From Triglochin maritima (Eukaryota > Streptophyta > Magnoliopsida > Alismatales > Juncaginaceae), in NCBI GenBank assembly GCA_963682175.1, contig OY821774.1, positions 43,910,201 through 43,974,200 of the forward strand: a stretch of 64,000 nucleotides of DNA. The letters are read 5' to 3'. Positions within the stretch are counted from its first letter, which is position 1. Every line of letters begins with the position of its first letter. The position numbers and the translations under genes are program-made. The notes below the pieces were generated by a model. That model was not told where the DNA came from. It worked only from the letters and a program-made list of their open reading frames with translations, and made no database searches. This document shows positions 24,960 to 36,136 of this stretch, piece after piece.

Positions 24960-27900
24960 TCTTTACATTCACTTCATAATGAATTGAAAGATGGTAAGAC
25001 TAATTAATTCACTAAACATGTAATCTATTTCAACACTCCATGCCAATTAAAAGAAGATGTTGGTAGAAAGTTTACGAAGCACTCATGGACGAATAATAAT
25101 TCAAATATACAAGACATGGAAGCAGACAACACCAAGTGTGGAAGTGAGTTGTTTAGATGAAAAGGCGACACCAATAGATTCTGGTTGGTGCATATTTAAC
25201 AGCTACCTAATGACTTACCAAAGTATTTATTTTAGTTGATCATTGATGTTAAGTACTATTCTTGTACCAAAGATTAGTACGGATTATTTATAGACATTGT
25301 TAAGTTTGAGTCCCACACTGAAAAAATAGATGGAATCATAATGTCTTTATTCGGAGTGCTCGTATAATCTACTCAATTGTTACAAAACATTGAAGCAAAT
25401 TATTTTTAGTTTATAGGTAGTATTAACGTGATATTGTTTTGTTGTAATTTTGATTGACTACAAGCATAACCTAAAGATGTATAATAATTAAGCTGCTGAG
25501 TTGATCATTAGTTATTTTTACTTCAACAGATTGAAATTATACCAGTGGCAGTAAGATATTGATAGTTAACCACACACGCGAAGTGCTTCTGTAATTTATG
25601 ATTAAAATTTCTTCGAAATTAATACATAGATTGAGTGCAATCGTTGGTTTTGTTTTCTTTGGGTAAAATTAAAGATAGTTCTGAAATTCATGTGTCGAAT
25701 GAAAATTACAATAAATAATTATAATATTTGTGAACTTTCTTTTCTATATTTGGTAATGTACCATTTAACTTTCTTTACTCAAACAGTTATGGTCTAGTAC
25801 TGACGTCATCTAAATCAATCTTTATCATCATCAAAAAAAATTCTTTGCTTGTCATCAGGACATCAACTCTCAAACTACGATGTGAAATTATAATCAAGCG
25901 ACAAGAAACCCAACATAAATACGTCAAGTTTGAGGCAAAAGATAAGACGATCTTCGCCCAAACTTGTATTTAATCATGTTTATCCCATACATTTAAGGGT
26001 TAAAAATGACGGGAGAAGTAAATTGTTGATAGAAGTCCAAATGAAATGCAGAGAAATAAATAAGAGTTTTGACTTTTGAATGGTGACTTCAACTTTTATG
26101 TTTGGACAAATGTTGTTTGGAAGATGGAATTACATTTATTTATATCAAGTTGTCAATTTTAAACAAAGCCAGGAGCTGGTGGTTGGCAGTTGATATGACT
26201 TAATAGATAACATCTCACCAGTAATTGGTGCTTTTGGAATAAGTTGTCTCACAGACTTCGAAAAGTTCTTTTATTAGATCTAATATGGGTCAAGCATGTT
26301 TTCAAAACCTTGAAGGAGATCAACAAGTAATCTATATATATTCAAGCATGAAATGTTTTCTTTGTTCAGAAGAAATTTGGGGAACTTTGAGTGCTATAGA
26401 CGTGTTTTTGCAACACTAGAATATATAGTCAACTCATTAAAAATTGGTAGGAACCATGGAGATACGAGTCTACTGATATAATAAATTAAAACATAAGCAT
26501 TTTAAAAATTCAATTTCTATGAAATGAACCACTACAAAAGTATGAAATGAAATTAAAACACAAGTTGGCATGACATGTTTTGGGCAAGGCACAAGGAATT
26601 AACTAAAAACATATTTGGCCAGCAAGAAACCAAAATATTTAAAAGGTGATCCATTCGGTTTGAGAAGGACCTAACTTTGCATAGATTAGCTGCAATGAAT
26701 GGTATGCATTCCCCCACATCCAGTTGTAAGATTCTTGGCAAAGTCCACATCTACATCATCTTGCCAGCTTGTTTCTTCAAAATGTCATTCTCAATCCCCA
26801 CCTTCATCAATCTTAATCATCATTTATTGTTGGCTGTTTTCTGTGTTATCAGTGTAGTTAGTTGGGGTCTGTTTGGAATTGGAATTGCGTTTGGAAAACC
26901 AAAACGTTTAATGTATAATCCAACACATATCTTTCAACTCATTGTTTGTCTAGACCGGATATGAGGAAAATCTACTTTTAGCAACCTACATTGTGATGAC
27001 TTAAAAAGCATATGACAAATTAAAAATGATTAAATTCGTTAGCAAATAATAGAGAGAAAACTTAGGACCTCCAATATTAGCTCCATAACATTCCTGTACA
27101 AGAATGTAATGCTTTCCCTTAACATGGCTAATTTCCTTCTTGATTAACATTAATACATATGCTGCAACATGAGAACAATACAAGGAAGAAGAGTTGTGCT
27201 TCGAGCTTCAAGTATACAAAACACAAAATGAGCCATAAATCATGATTAACAAGAAAGGAAAGATAATACTTGAATTTAATCAAGAAATTGTACATATTAA
27301 ATAATTGTTCCAGACATACTGCACTCTCAAAAAGGAAAACAAAAATCATTAGTCTACATCCCATTTGGTTTTGCCAACAATTTCCAAACTAAAACTGTCT
27401 TGTCTTTGTTCGATAGCTTCATAATCTATACAAATACAACTAGTCAAACCAGATCACCATTCCAGAGAGGAAAGGATAGAGACATCAATGTAGCACATTG
27501 GTTGGCCAACCGAACAATGTGGTATGACATGAACAAATACCAGTTCTTCAAACCCGACCATGGGACCCTCGAAGTATCAGTGGATGTTGTTCGACGTGAG
27601 CAACTAAGAAGACCCACAAGCAAATCTTTCAAAGATTGGACACATTTATGATGAACAAACTCGTGAAGATTGCACAAAGTATGGAGCATGTTAACCCAGC
27701 TAATCCGCCCCACAGGTTTGTCAGTCAACTAATTAAAGCTCGATGGATATGGCCATTCGTTCGTCAACTTGCTGGAAAGATTTTAAAGCGAAAATTTCAA
27801 AATTATGAGAGTAACTTCAATGATCTAAGACTGAACTGAAAATTCAGATAACTGTAGTGTTAACATAATGTATGCTTTTACAGGATCCATCATTAATTAA

Positions 27901-28215
27901 TTCATGATGGAGTACCACAAGTTTACGACCGGACTATATTATTTTTGGACCAAAAAAAAGAGAGAAGGAACTCACTTTTGAACTTGTCTTCCACTCAACC
28001 TAGAATATAATGCGAGACGTAGGAACAAATTTTCAGTTAGTTGAAGCTACATGTAATGGAAGTGGGCCTTCAACTTTAGGTAGAATTAATAGAACATACC
28101 TTTATAAAATGATGTTAGCACCAACCATGAAATAGATGGTGACTTTGGTAATCTTATAAATCATTGATTGTGTTCTACCTGCGAAGAACAGCAATTCCAA
28201 GTTAACCAACTTCAG
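24960..28215. other. No gene supported; AT-rich
   Basis: Intergenic. Two stretches have longer open frames (26677-26964 and 27400-27840 on plus, with overlapping minus frames), but I recognise no domain and the frames conflict. The 27400-27840 part has a more gene-like base composition and may be a pseudogene remnant. Confidence 0.4.
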
Positions 28216-28219
28216 AAGA

Positions 28220-28612
28220 ATGGAGAAGATGAATTGTATTCTTAGGAAGTGCAAGAGTCTTTCTAGGATGGGGAAGTCGACATCATATGGAACTTTTAGG
28301 TCCAAATCTACAATAAGCGAAGCACCAATGGAGAGACAAAGTTCAGGTGTAGAAGAGAGCCCCGGTCTACGGGAGAACGAAGTGATGGTGTTTGTTGGGA
28401 GTGGTAGACGGGCCTATGTGATCAACACCAAATATTTGAACCACCCTTTGCTGAGCACGCTTTTGGAGATATCAGATGGTGATGATTGTATAACCGTGAA
28501 ATGTGAGGTTGTGCTCTTTGATCACCTTCTTTGGACATTGGAGAATGTCGACCTCGATATCACCTCTGGAGAGGAGTCGTTGGAGGAGCTGGCTGAACTC
28601 TATGCTTACTGA
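28220..28612 (+). CDS. SAUR-family auxin-responsive protein
   Basis: SAURs are small proteins that inhibit PP2C.D phosphatases and so activate plasma-membrane H+-ATPases and cell expansion (family knowledge). This intronless 130-residue frame has a basic, Ser-rich N-terminus and then the SAUR core: VMVFVGSGRRAYVINTKYLN, HPLLSTLLEIS, and VKCEVVLFDHLLWTLENVD, ending EELAELYAY. The VKCEVVLFDHLLW form places it with the SAUR branch having this longer C-terminus rather than the short SAUR19 type. Lack of introns is normal for SAURs. Start at 28220; an internal Met 17 residues later is possible. Intact. Confidence 0.88.
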   Translation: MEKMNCILRKCKSLSRMGKSTSYGTFRSKSTISEAPMERQSSGVEESPGLRENEVMVFVGSGRRAYVINTKYLNHPLLSTLLEISDGDDCITVKCEVVLFDHLLWTLENVDLDITSGEESLEELAELYAY

Positions 28613-28614
28613 GG

Positions 28615-29785
28615 TCAAACTCTGTCCAAGAAGTGCAGCTCAATATTCATCAGGCTCTAGCTGTTGGGTGGAGTGACAAGAGTGTTACCATAGTGTGAGT
28701 TCAATTGTCCAGAGTGTGCTAATTAAAATGCTAATTGTGTTTTCTCATTTATAGCTTTTCCTAGCATCATAGGAATAATAAAGTACCGTGCCTGTTGTAA
28801 GATTTCAGTTAAAAACTCTGATCCATATTGATTGTAATTCATATTGTATCATTTTGGTAGATAGTTGCATTGTTTTCCATGACTTTCTATATGAAATTTC
28901 AAATTTGGTTCTGCACAACTCCATAAACCATAGGGGGTGGAGATGGTTCATTGTTGGACTTGAGCTGGCAGAGGTGGAGTGTTGGCACAACAAGAGGTCA
29001 GTCCTCGTCAAGGATTTGTGACTTATAATTATGCATTCTTATATTACTAGTAGCACGGTAATATTTTTCTGCCAGGTATAAAGTAGCATTCTTATGAACT
29101 GGCATCTACTATCTTTTAGTTTTACTATGAACTTGGTAATACAAAAGCAGTTTGCAAGTAAATTTAACCAACTGGTTTAGCCGCCAACGATAAGCAACAT
29201 ACAGTCATATATATGAAAGAAAAAGAAAAAGATGTTAGGTGAGTAATAGACAAAAATTGAGTTTATGTTAAAGATCAACCTTCCAAAAGAAGAATTTGCA
29301 TAGTGGATATTCAATAAACATATGCTGATCAAACTCCAAACATGAATATGTAATTAATTGCAGAAGAGAAACTTGCATAGTAGGTATGTTTGCCTTAGCT
29401 TTTTTGAAAACTTATGCCATGAAAGTCCAATCCTGACTCATGAATCATATTCATAACATACGAGGTCTATTTTCTTGGTGCAATTCAAAAATCACAAGCA
29501 GTTTATACAAGAGAGTGTACACCCATAAGTCTAAAGACATCAAATCAGAAAGTCAACATTTTTGCATAGTAAAGATCCAGATTTTTTGTGTGTGGAGTAT
29601 GGACTAAAAGTATACGTATTGAAACTCAAATTTAATACAGTGCCAATCAATAGATGTGGAGAAACATGACTTGATCTTGTTCAAAACAAAATACCAGTAT
29701 ACTGGGGATACTTCTAGCCAAGATGGTTATATATAAATACGCGGAACAACAAAATTGCCTTCACGTGAGAGAAAATTTTACCTCA
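28615..29785. other. SAUR 3' flank; no other gene
   Basis: AT-rich sequence downstream of the SAUR gene. No supported coding sequence or RNA gene. Confidence 0.4.
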
Positions 29786-29787
29786 AG

Positions 29788-29849
29788 TTGGGCTGCAGCC
29801 TCTTTGTATTGCCGTTTGGAAGTCGAATTAAAGTTTCTCAACAGGTGAG
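29788..29849 (-). other. Possible spliced 3' UTR exon of PPR gene
   Basis: On the minus strand this segment has a strong acceptor (TTCTAATCTGCAG) and a donor (CTTGAG|GTAAAA). A donor-like GAAG|GTAAATTT lies at about 30180, downstream of the PPR stop at 30305. Together they suggest that the PPR transcript has a spliced 3' UTR, a common feature in plant PPR genes. Alternatively it is an exon of an unrelated transcript. Confidence 0.3.
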
Positions 29850-30304
29850 GCTGCAGATTAGAAGAAAAAATCACATCCCAATACATTATGAACCACAGTG
29901 CTACCACTGAGGTATCTGCCGGAGTTTCAAAATAACTTTATCAAGGCTACATCAAATACGACTTTAGCTAAACGATGTTAAGCTAAAATTAGAAGATTTG
30001 CCATCATTTCTAATTCTGAATCAAGCATCTAGAGCTTACTTATCCTCAATTGAAGACAACATGTTTGTATTGTTGGACCAATGACAAATGAAAATTTAGT
30101 ATAAAAGGAATATGTTTCATAATACTTGTTAGTATATAACCAAGACAAATTTCTAAACCGAGATAAAAGAAGAAATTTACCTTCAGCTGAATTATTGGTC
30201 ACAAAATCCTTCGACGTCTCTGATTACGTTGGTAATTGCCTATCTTTCATTGATTGTTTTGTCGACCATTTAGACTTTCAAAATAACTCATTGGTGAAAG
30301 ATTT

Positions 30305-32440
30305 TCAGGAGGCGACACTATCGACATCACCCCTCGTGGATGTTCTTGGGTAATCTGAATCACAATAATTACCTTCTTCCCTCATGTTTATTTCAAGTTC
30401 AAGCAATTGTTGTTGTATAGCTCCCCATTGTTTGTGAGACCTCTCATTAGACAAGAATGAGCAGACACAACCAGAAACCTCAACTGAACTATACCCCTGA
30501 ACCTTTTTTGGACCTACTTTACTTCCCAAACTCTTGATTTGAGCCGCATAATCCCATTCCCCACCAAAAGAATACATATTAGGTAATAGCCTATGGTACC
30601 CTGAATGATTAGGATCCAATTCAAGCAGATTCTGCGCTGCCAATTTGCCGATGCCGATGTTTCTGTGTATCCTGCATCCAGCAAGCAACGCACACCAAGT
30701 GTGAGCGCTGACAGGAGTAGGAATCCGGTTGATGAGATCCATGGCCTCGTCAAGCTTTCCAGCTCGCCCTAGGAGATCAACCATAATAGTGTGATGCTCT
30801 GGATCAGGTTTAATTCCATAAATAACAGCCATCTCATCGAAAAGCCTTGTTCCATCCTTCACTAGCCCAGCATGGCTGCAGGCTGAAAGAACTGATACGA
30901 AAGTTACCTTGTTAGGTTTGATGGAAGCTTTGACCATACGCTCATACAATGCCACTGCGCTCTTGCCCATACCATGAATACCGTAACCAGCAATCATAGA
31001 GCTCCATAGTACTAAATCCCTGTCAATTCTTGTATCAAAAACTTGAACAGCATCATTCAGGTTACCGCATTTGGAATACACATCAATCAGTGATGCCAAA
31101 ACAAAGATGTGGTCACTGAACCCATAGATTATAGTATATCCATGAAGGATCAGAGCCTGGCGGAGGAACCCAGATTGCGAGCAAGCCTGGAGAATTTTAA
31201 CCAAAACAACCACATCTGGCCTCATACCAGTAGAAACCATGCAACTAAAAGCATCAAATGCCTTATACATGTAATCATTGTGAACGTAACCACCAATTAA
31301 CGCAGCCCAAATGATGACATCTTTTGTTGGCATCTGATGGAAGACCTGAAAGGCCTCTTTACAACACCCACATTTCATGTACATGTCTAGCAATGCAGTT
31401 GAAACAGCCAGTTTTGATGTGAAACCTTCACGAGCAGCGAGTTTATGGATTCTTCGACCTTCCTCCAGATTAGAGCTCACAGAACATGCTTGCAGAGCGC
31501 TAGTAATAGTGATTGAATTCGGCTTGAACCCTTCTGCTAGCATTTTGTTGTAAACTTGCAATGCTTCATCTGCCTTCCCATAGTGAGTGTAAGAAGAAAC
31601 CATGCAACTCCAACCAACTACATCTTTCTTCCTTGTCATGTCGAACAACTTTCTCGAGTTCTGCAGAGAACCTAGGTTTGCATACATGTTGACCAGTGCA
31701 TTGATCAGTGCAACATCCGTGTGGAGCATCCTCCGTACAACATATCCATGGCAACACCTACCGGCACGAAGAATCCCCAACTGCCCAATTGCCGTCAACA
31801 AACTATTGATTGTGACCAGATTCGGAGAGGCACCTCTTTCCATCACCATCATGGAAAAGAACGAAACCGCCCCAGCAGCATCGTAATTCTTCAAGTATCC
31901 AGAAACAACCGACGTCCACAGCCCAACATCCGGGTCATGAAATCCGTCAAAAACACATAGAGCAAGACCCATCTCCCTAAATTCCGCATACATCTCCACA
32001 AGCGCAGCGCCGACGAACACATCACATTTGATCTCCTTCGGGCCCTTCACAACAAAACCATGTAATGACCTCCCGAGTCGTAAGGCCGAAAACCCAATAC
32101 ACGATTTGATCACAATGGATATCGTGAACCGATCGGGTCTCGTGCAATTCATGTGTCGGAAAAGGTGTAGGACTCGTGCCCATTGACGGGCTCTGAGATG
32201 GGCACGGAGGAGCGCATTCCAATTGCGAGTTTCCGGGCGAGGACTTTCGTCGAATACCTTACGGGCTTTGTCGATGGAAGTGAGTTCGAACGACAGATCG
32301 GTGGAGAGGAAGCGGTTTTTCAAGAAAAGTCGGATTTTTACGAAGCTGTGGTGGATTTGGGACGTGGGTTTTGGTTTTCTGAGGAAATGGAAGAGATATG
32401 AGTGGAGATTTGGGGTAACGGCGCACGTTAGCCTCACCAT
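30305..32440 (-). CDS. PLS-class PPR protein with E domain
   Basis: Pentatricopeptide repeat proteins bind single-stranded organelle RNA; PLS proteins with an E domain usually act in C-to-U editing. One uninterrupted exon encodes 711 aa. The N-terminus (MVRLTCAVTPNLHSYLFHFL) is basic and hydroxylated, as expected for plastid or mitochondrial import. From about residue 65 there are arrayed repeats with typical phrases such as RNWNALLRAHLRARQW, DVALINALVNMYANLGSLQN, AVSTALLDMYMKCG and LVLWSSMIAGYGIHG. The C-terminus holds the E motif (THTWCALLAGCRI-like region, LLELDPNHSGYH, KKVQGYSSVEV) and lacks a DYW domain, so editing would need a DYW partner. Intact. The edited site cannot be predicted by eye. 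Confidence 0.93.
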   Translation of the reverse strand: MVRLTCAVTPNLHSYLFHFLRKPKPTSQIHHSFVKIRLFLKNRFLSTDLSFELTSIDKARKVFDESPRPETRNWNALLRAHLRARQWARVLHLFRHMNCTRPDRFTISIVIKSCIGFSALRLGRSLHGFVVKGPKEIKCDVFVGAALVEMYAEFREMGLALCVFDGFHDPDVGLWTSVVSGYLKNYDAAGAVSFFSMMVMERGASPNLVTINSLLTAIGQLGILRAGRCCHGYVVRRMLHTDVALINALVNMYANLGSLQNSRKLFDMTRKKDVVGWSCMVSSYTHYGKADEALQVYNKMLAEGFKPNSITITSALQACSVSSNLEEGRRIHKLAAREGFTSKLAVSTALLDMYMKCGCCKEAFQVFHQMPTKDVIIWAALIGGYVHNDYMYKAFDAFSCMVSTGMRPDVVVLVKILQACSQSGFLRQALILHGYTIIYGFSDHIFVLASLIDVYSKCGNLNDAVQVFDTRIDRDLVLWSSMIAGYGIHGMGKSAVALYERMVKASIKPNKVTFVSVLSACSHAGLVKDGTRLFDEMAVIYGIKPDPEHHTIMVDLLGRAGKLDEAMDLINRIPTPVSAHTWCALLAGCRIHRNIGIGKLAAQNLLELDPNHSGYHRLLPNMYSFGGEWDYAAQIKSLGSKVGPKKVQGYSSVEVSGCVCSFLSNERSHKQWGAIQQQLLELEINMREEGNYCDSDYPRTSTRGDVDSVAS

Positions 32441-32569
32441 CTAAATTCCAACCGCTGGGGTTTGGCAATGAGCGGCGGCGGCGAGGACGCCCTGAACATA
32501 AAGCGGGGAAAACATTGCAGCTTTTCAAATGATGATACTAGCAAAGTAGCGATAACCTTGTCCTCCGGG

Positions 32570-33000
32570 AGTCGATTATTTTATTATTATTTTAATTATT
32601 ATTTTTGTTTTTTGTTTTGATTATTTTTCATTTTGTTTGGATTTTTTAATTTTTTTTTAAAAAATACGTTTTTATAATTGTTTTGATTTTTTAGATTTTT
32701 ATTTATTTATTTCCAAGATGATCCAAAATGATGTAGAGGAGAGAGGTAGTTTGTGTTGGGTTGTGGTTAAGAGGTGAATAGGGTAGGAAAAAGAACAAAG
32801 TGGGTTGAGAAAAAAGAAAGTTAATGTGGAAGAGAGAGAAAGCTGATTTAAAAGAGAAAGAAAGCTCATTACCGGGTCGTCCGGGTCATGGTTAGTGATG
32901 ACATTAGCGGCGGATGACCCAGATGACCCGATCATTCGCCTTGGTCGTCGACCGGGTTGTGCCACTTGGCACGACCGGGTTGGCCGTTTTTTTTTTGTTT
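32570..33000. repeat. GC-hairpin MITE-like repeat, copy 2 (inverted)
   Basis: Reverse-complement relative of 11748-12265: an AT-rich T/A block, then GGTTGTGGTTAAGAGGTG, a GA-rich tract, GGTCATGGTTAGTGATG, and a GACCCGG/CCGGGTC block ending near 32990. It begins about 130 bp upstream of the PPR start codon, so it sits in the PPR promoter region. Confidence 0.55.
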
Positions 33001-33004
33001 TGGT

Positions 33005-33355
33005 TTTTTGTTTTGTTTTGGTATTTGTTTTAATAATTAAGAATTTATATTTTGATGAATAATTAAAGGGGTTAAGCAGTTGTAGTTTATATTTTGATAA
33101 CGATCAAAGTTACGGTTATGATTCAGAGTATTGTTTTGTAAATTTGTGAGTATTTATTAAATTTTATTTAAAAGAACTTCAATAGAAGATAATTATATTT
33201 AAAGTAGAATTAAACAACAACCAGACTAAAATAACAACTTAAACTGAAAATAGAAAGATAAGTTATAAATTGAAAATATAGAAGATAAGTCATAAACTTA
33301 AAAAAATAAAACGACAAAGTTCTACTTAAATATTTCGTCACTGATCCGTTCCAGG
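33005..33355. other. No gene; AT-rich
   Basis: AT-rich spacer between the MITE-like repeat and a MULE fragment. Confidence 0.4.
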
Positions 33356-33359
33356 TTAA

Positions 33360-33752
33360 TTTCGTCCTTGGGGGTTGGATTACAGTGAGTTTTTTGCAAG
33401 TGATGAATATCCAAAAATTTCAAGATCCAAATTTTTTCCAGGGAGGCACTGCCCCCTTGTCAACCCGCCACCTCACCGGCGAAGTGGAATCCTGCTCGCT
33501 CACCACCTCCTAATTTTTTCATTTTTTTACTAAAAAGAAGTTGGACATCTTACCAGATTCGAGTGCACCGGGGCGTCCACTGACTCCTTTCTGGCATCCG
33601 AGACATTGTTTTTTATGATTATGAGAAGAAGATGAAGAGAGTGTGGTGGTAGGAGAGTGAAATGAAGAAATATATAAGTAGAAATGAGAGAAGGATAAAA
33701 TTGTAATTCGTACGCATGATTTAAGTAAGTTGGGACGACTTTAGCAATTCAG
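33360..33752 (+). mobile_element. Truncated MULE fragment
   Basis: The right end is a MULE terminal repeat ending TTTAGCAATTCAG at 33752, with the PMD first exon on the minus strand (ATGTCTCGGATGCC near 33605). The left part has TTGGATTACAGTGAG, matching the MURA second exon start (36523), then sequence shared with 1447-1515. The 5' terminus is missing. A strongly deleted copy. Confidence 0.65.
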
Positions 33753-33864
33753 ATTTCTTTCTTACATAATAACTTTTCCATGTAAATTTACCGCGTAAAA
33801 GACCAAGTCGAATGCCCTCTTAAGCTTTTAGTTTGCGATAAATAGTGAAATATATTGTTAATCC

Positions 33865-34941
33865 CAGTGTATCGGTAGGCGATCGCCCCACGCGGTGGTC
33901 GCCTGGGCTCTCCAACGGCTCTCAACTTTTTTTTTTCTTCAAAAATTACAAGTTTGCCACTACCCCCAAATCCTATATAAACCCCTCCAAACCTCTTCAT
34001 TTTTCACACATCTCTCATTCTCTTCTTATTCATAATTCTATTCTCATCATCAAGTTTCCTAATCACCAAGTTTTTGCGATTAAGTCTCCGGTCTGGTGCT
34101 TAGTTTTGAAGTTGGAAAGTGAAGTCTCCGATCCGGTTCTTCATTTTTCAACCGCCAAATTCAAGTGCACTTTTTCTAACTTCTCTTTAGAATTAAATTA
34201 ATTAGTATTTTATTTTCATATTAATCTAAATTTTTATATTAGTCTAGTTTTAAGATATGACTTACGTACCCGGCACTAGTCTCCCTATGCATCTGACGCG
34301 CGGTGTTCTACTGCATCTGACGCGCCATTATTAGGTTGTGGCGTGAATGATGTCATCGTTCATATCAGTTCTAGAGATTCAGGTGCATCGAGTTCTCAAC
34401 CACCGATGGACATCGACGAGCAATATGTCCAATCTGACGATGAAGAAACTGAAGAAGATGATGTCTACGTCGACAATCCGAACGAGAACGACTCCGACGA
34501 CTCTGATGGTGGTGGATGATATGATATGGTTCCCAGTTGGACATTAGATCAATGTGTCCAATGGAATTAGTTAGTTAGCTTGTAATTCTAATTTCTCTCT
34601 CATCTGCTATTGTATGAACTCTGAGTTGCCTTTGTAATCGTACTACTAAACAATAAATTGTATACCTAAGTGTTTAGGTGGTAGAGGGGGTGCCTAGTGA
34701 GACCTTGGTCGAGGAACTATGTGTATTTTCGAAGCCTAAACATGTTTGATATTTTTAGAAAATATTTGTGCATTTTTTTCTATTTTTCCTGATTTTTTTA
34801 TCTATTTTATAAAAAATTAATTGAATTAAAAAAATAAAATTACCGCCCAGACCCGGGCGGTCGCACAACCACCTAGGCGAACGCCCAGGCCACCGGACGC
34901 CTCCGGTCGCCTAGGGTCGCCTAAGTGGTACCTGAACATTG
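33865..34941 (+). mobile_element. hAT element, 1.08 kb, non-autonomous
   Basis: The ends CAGTGTATCGG and (reverse complement) CAATGTTCAGG form short inverted repeats. GTTAATCC flanks both sides exactly (33857-33864 and 34942-34949), the 8-bp duplication expected for hAT. Subterminal GCCTAGGCG/AGGCGATCGCC blocks occur at both ends. Inside are a TATA-like CCTATATAAACC near 33972 and an acidic frame (34408-34519, with SDDEETEEDD) like the tail of a hAT transposase. The catalytic core is absent, so it is an internal deletion derivative. Confidence 0.85.
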
Positions 34942-34949
34942 GTTAATCC

Positions 34950-35971
34950 TCTCCATCCTTGCCGACCTCACTTTGCGATTTTATTAGTTTATGTGGTTGT
35001 ATGATTAAATTTAATCATTATGAAATCACCATTCTTTTTTTCTTAAAGTCCAAACTTTTGGTGTTTCTGCTCCAACTCCTCGTGTTCTCTTCTCTTCTTC
35101 CTCCTCATCACATTTTATCTCTGGAGTCTCAGGTCATGTGACCATTAATTCATCAAAATTCTTCAAGTATATAAAAAAACGAATGTTTTTATGGTAGTTG
35201 ACTGACCCGAGGCATATACTACGCGAACTGTCAATGCTTCCACACAAATTCATCTAGACTTTCGTTTGGAACGATAAGGCTAAATTATAGTTTATCCCCT
35301 GATTTTTGGATGATTCATTTTACTCCCTGAACTATAAAAGGTAATATTTTACACCTCATTGGGTTAAGATGTCATTATGGTTTGGTTAAACAGACATAAA
35401 TCATTTATCTTTTGACCCGAGTTAACAACTTTGTCTACTATCCAAGTACGTACTTAATTTTGTTTATTTCTCCTACAATACTTTTCCCTATCCTTACTTT
35501 CTATTCAACATGACAACATCAAACTAATTTACGATTTTGAAAAAAATACAATTGAAAAAGAAAGACTCATAAGAATTTAATCTAGAGGCAGACAAGCCAA
35601 AAGATAACCATCTGAACCCAGGGGTTATTTTTGCGGTGATAATGCAATGTTGAAGACAAAAGGTGGGTGGTCTCAATGTTGTATTAGGGGGTACATGTTA
35701 TTTTTTCCTCACCGTCCACCACCAGTGTAGACCATGGTTGAGATTGTGATGTTTTTGTCACTGATGTTGTCCACCGCTAGCACTCCAAAAAATCATTTGG
35801 ATGATATTTTCTGCGTCGAGGTGATCTAATAAAAATACCATCATCGACACGAGCTACCACGTGTCACCCTAACGAACGCTTAACCAACCTCGCAATTGGA
35901 CACAATAAGGAGGCAAAATGAAACATATCAATATGTTATAAATAGAAGGGAGCAAGCTGTAAATTTACCCA
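34950..35971. other. Intergenic; probable original TWINKLE upstream region
   Basis: AT-rich, no coding sequence. Near its right end a TATA-like GTTATAAATAG (about 35934) lies some 40 bp before the MULE insertion. Because the TWINKLE coding sequence starts just beyond the other side of the MULE, this may be that gene's original core promoter (inference). Confidence 0.45.
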
Positions 35972-36136
35972 AATATAAAAGGGAACTACTAAACGTCACC
36001 CCAAAACTACTTAAATCGCCCCTTGAAATTACCAAAGTGCCCTTAACAATATATTTAATACCCATATCGTCCCGTGTCTATAAATTAGGCATACGGTCTT
36101 GTATATTCATAATTTATCAGTAAAAATACCACGAAA

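Noticed and set aside
27400..27840. Adjacent plus and minus frames with fairly normal composition
   Set aside because: No recognised domain, conflicting frames and no splice model; kept only as a possible pseudogene remnant in the gap entry.
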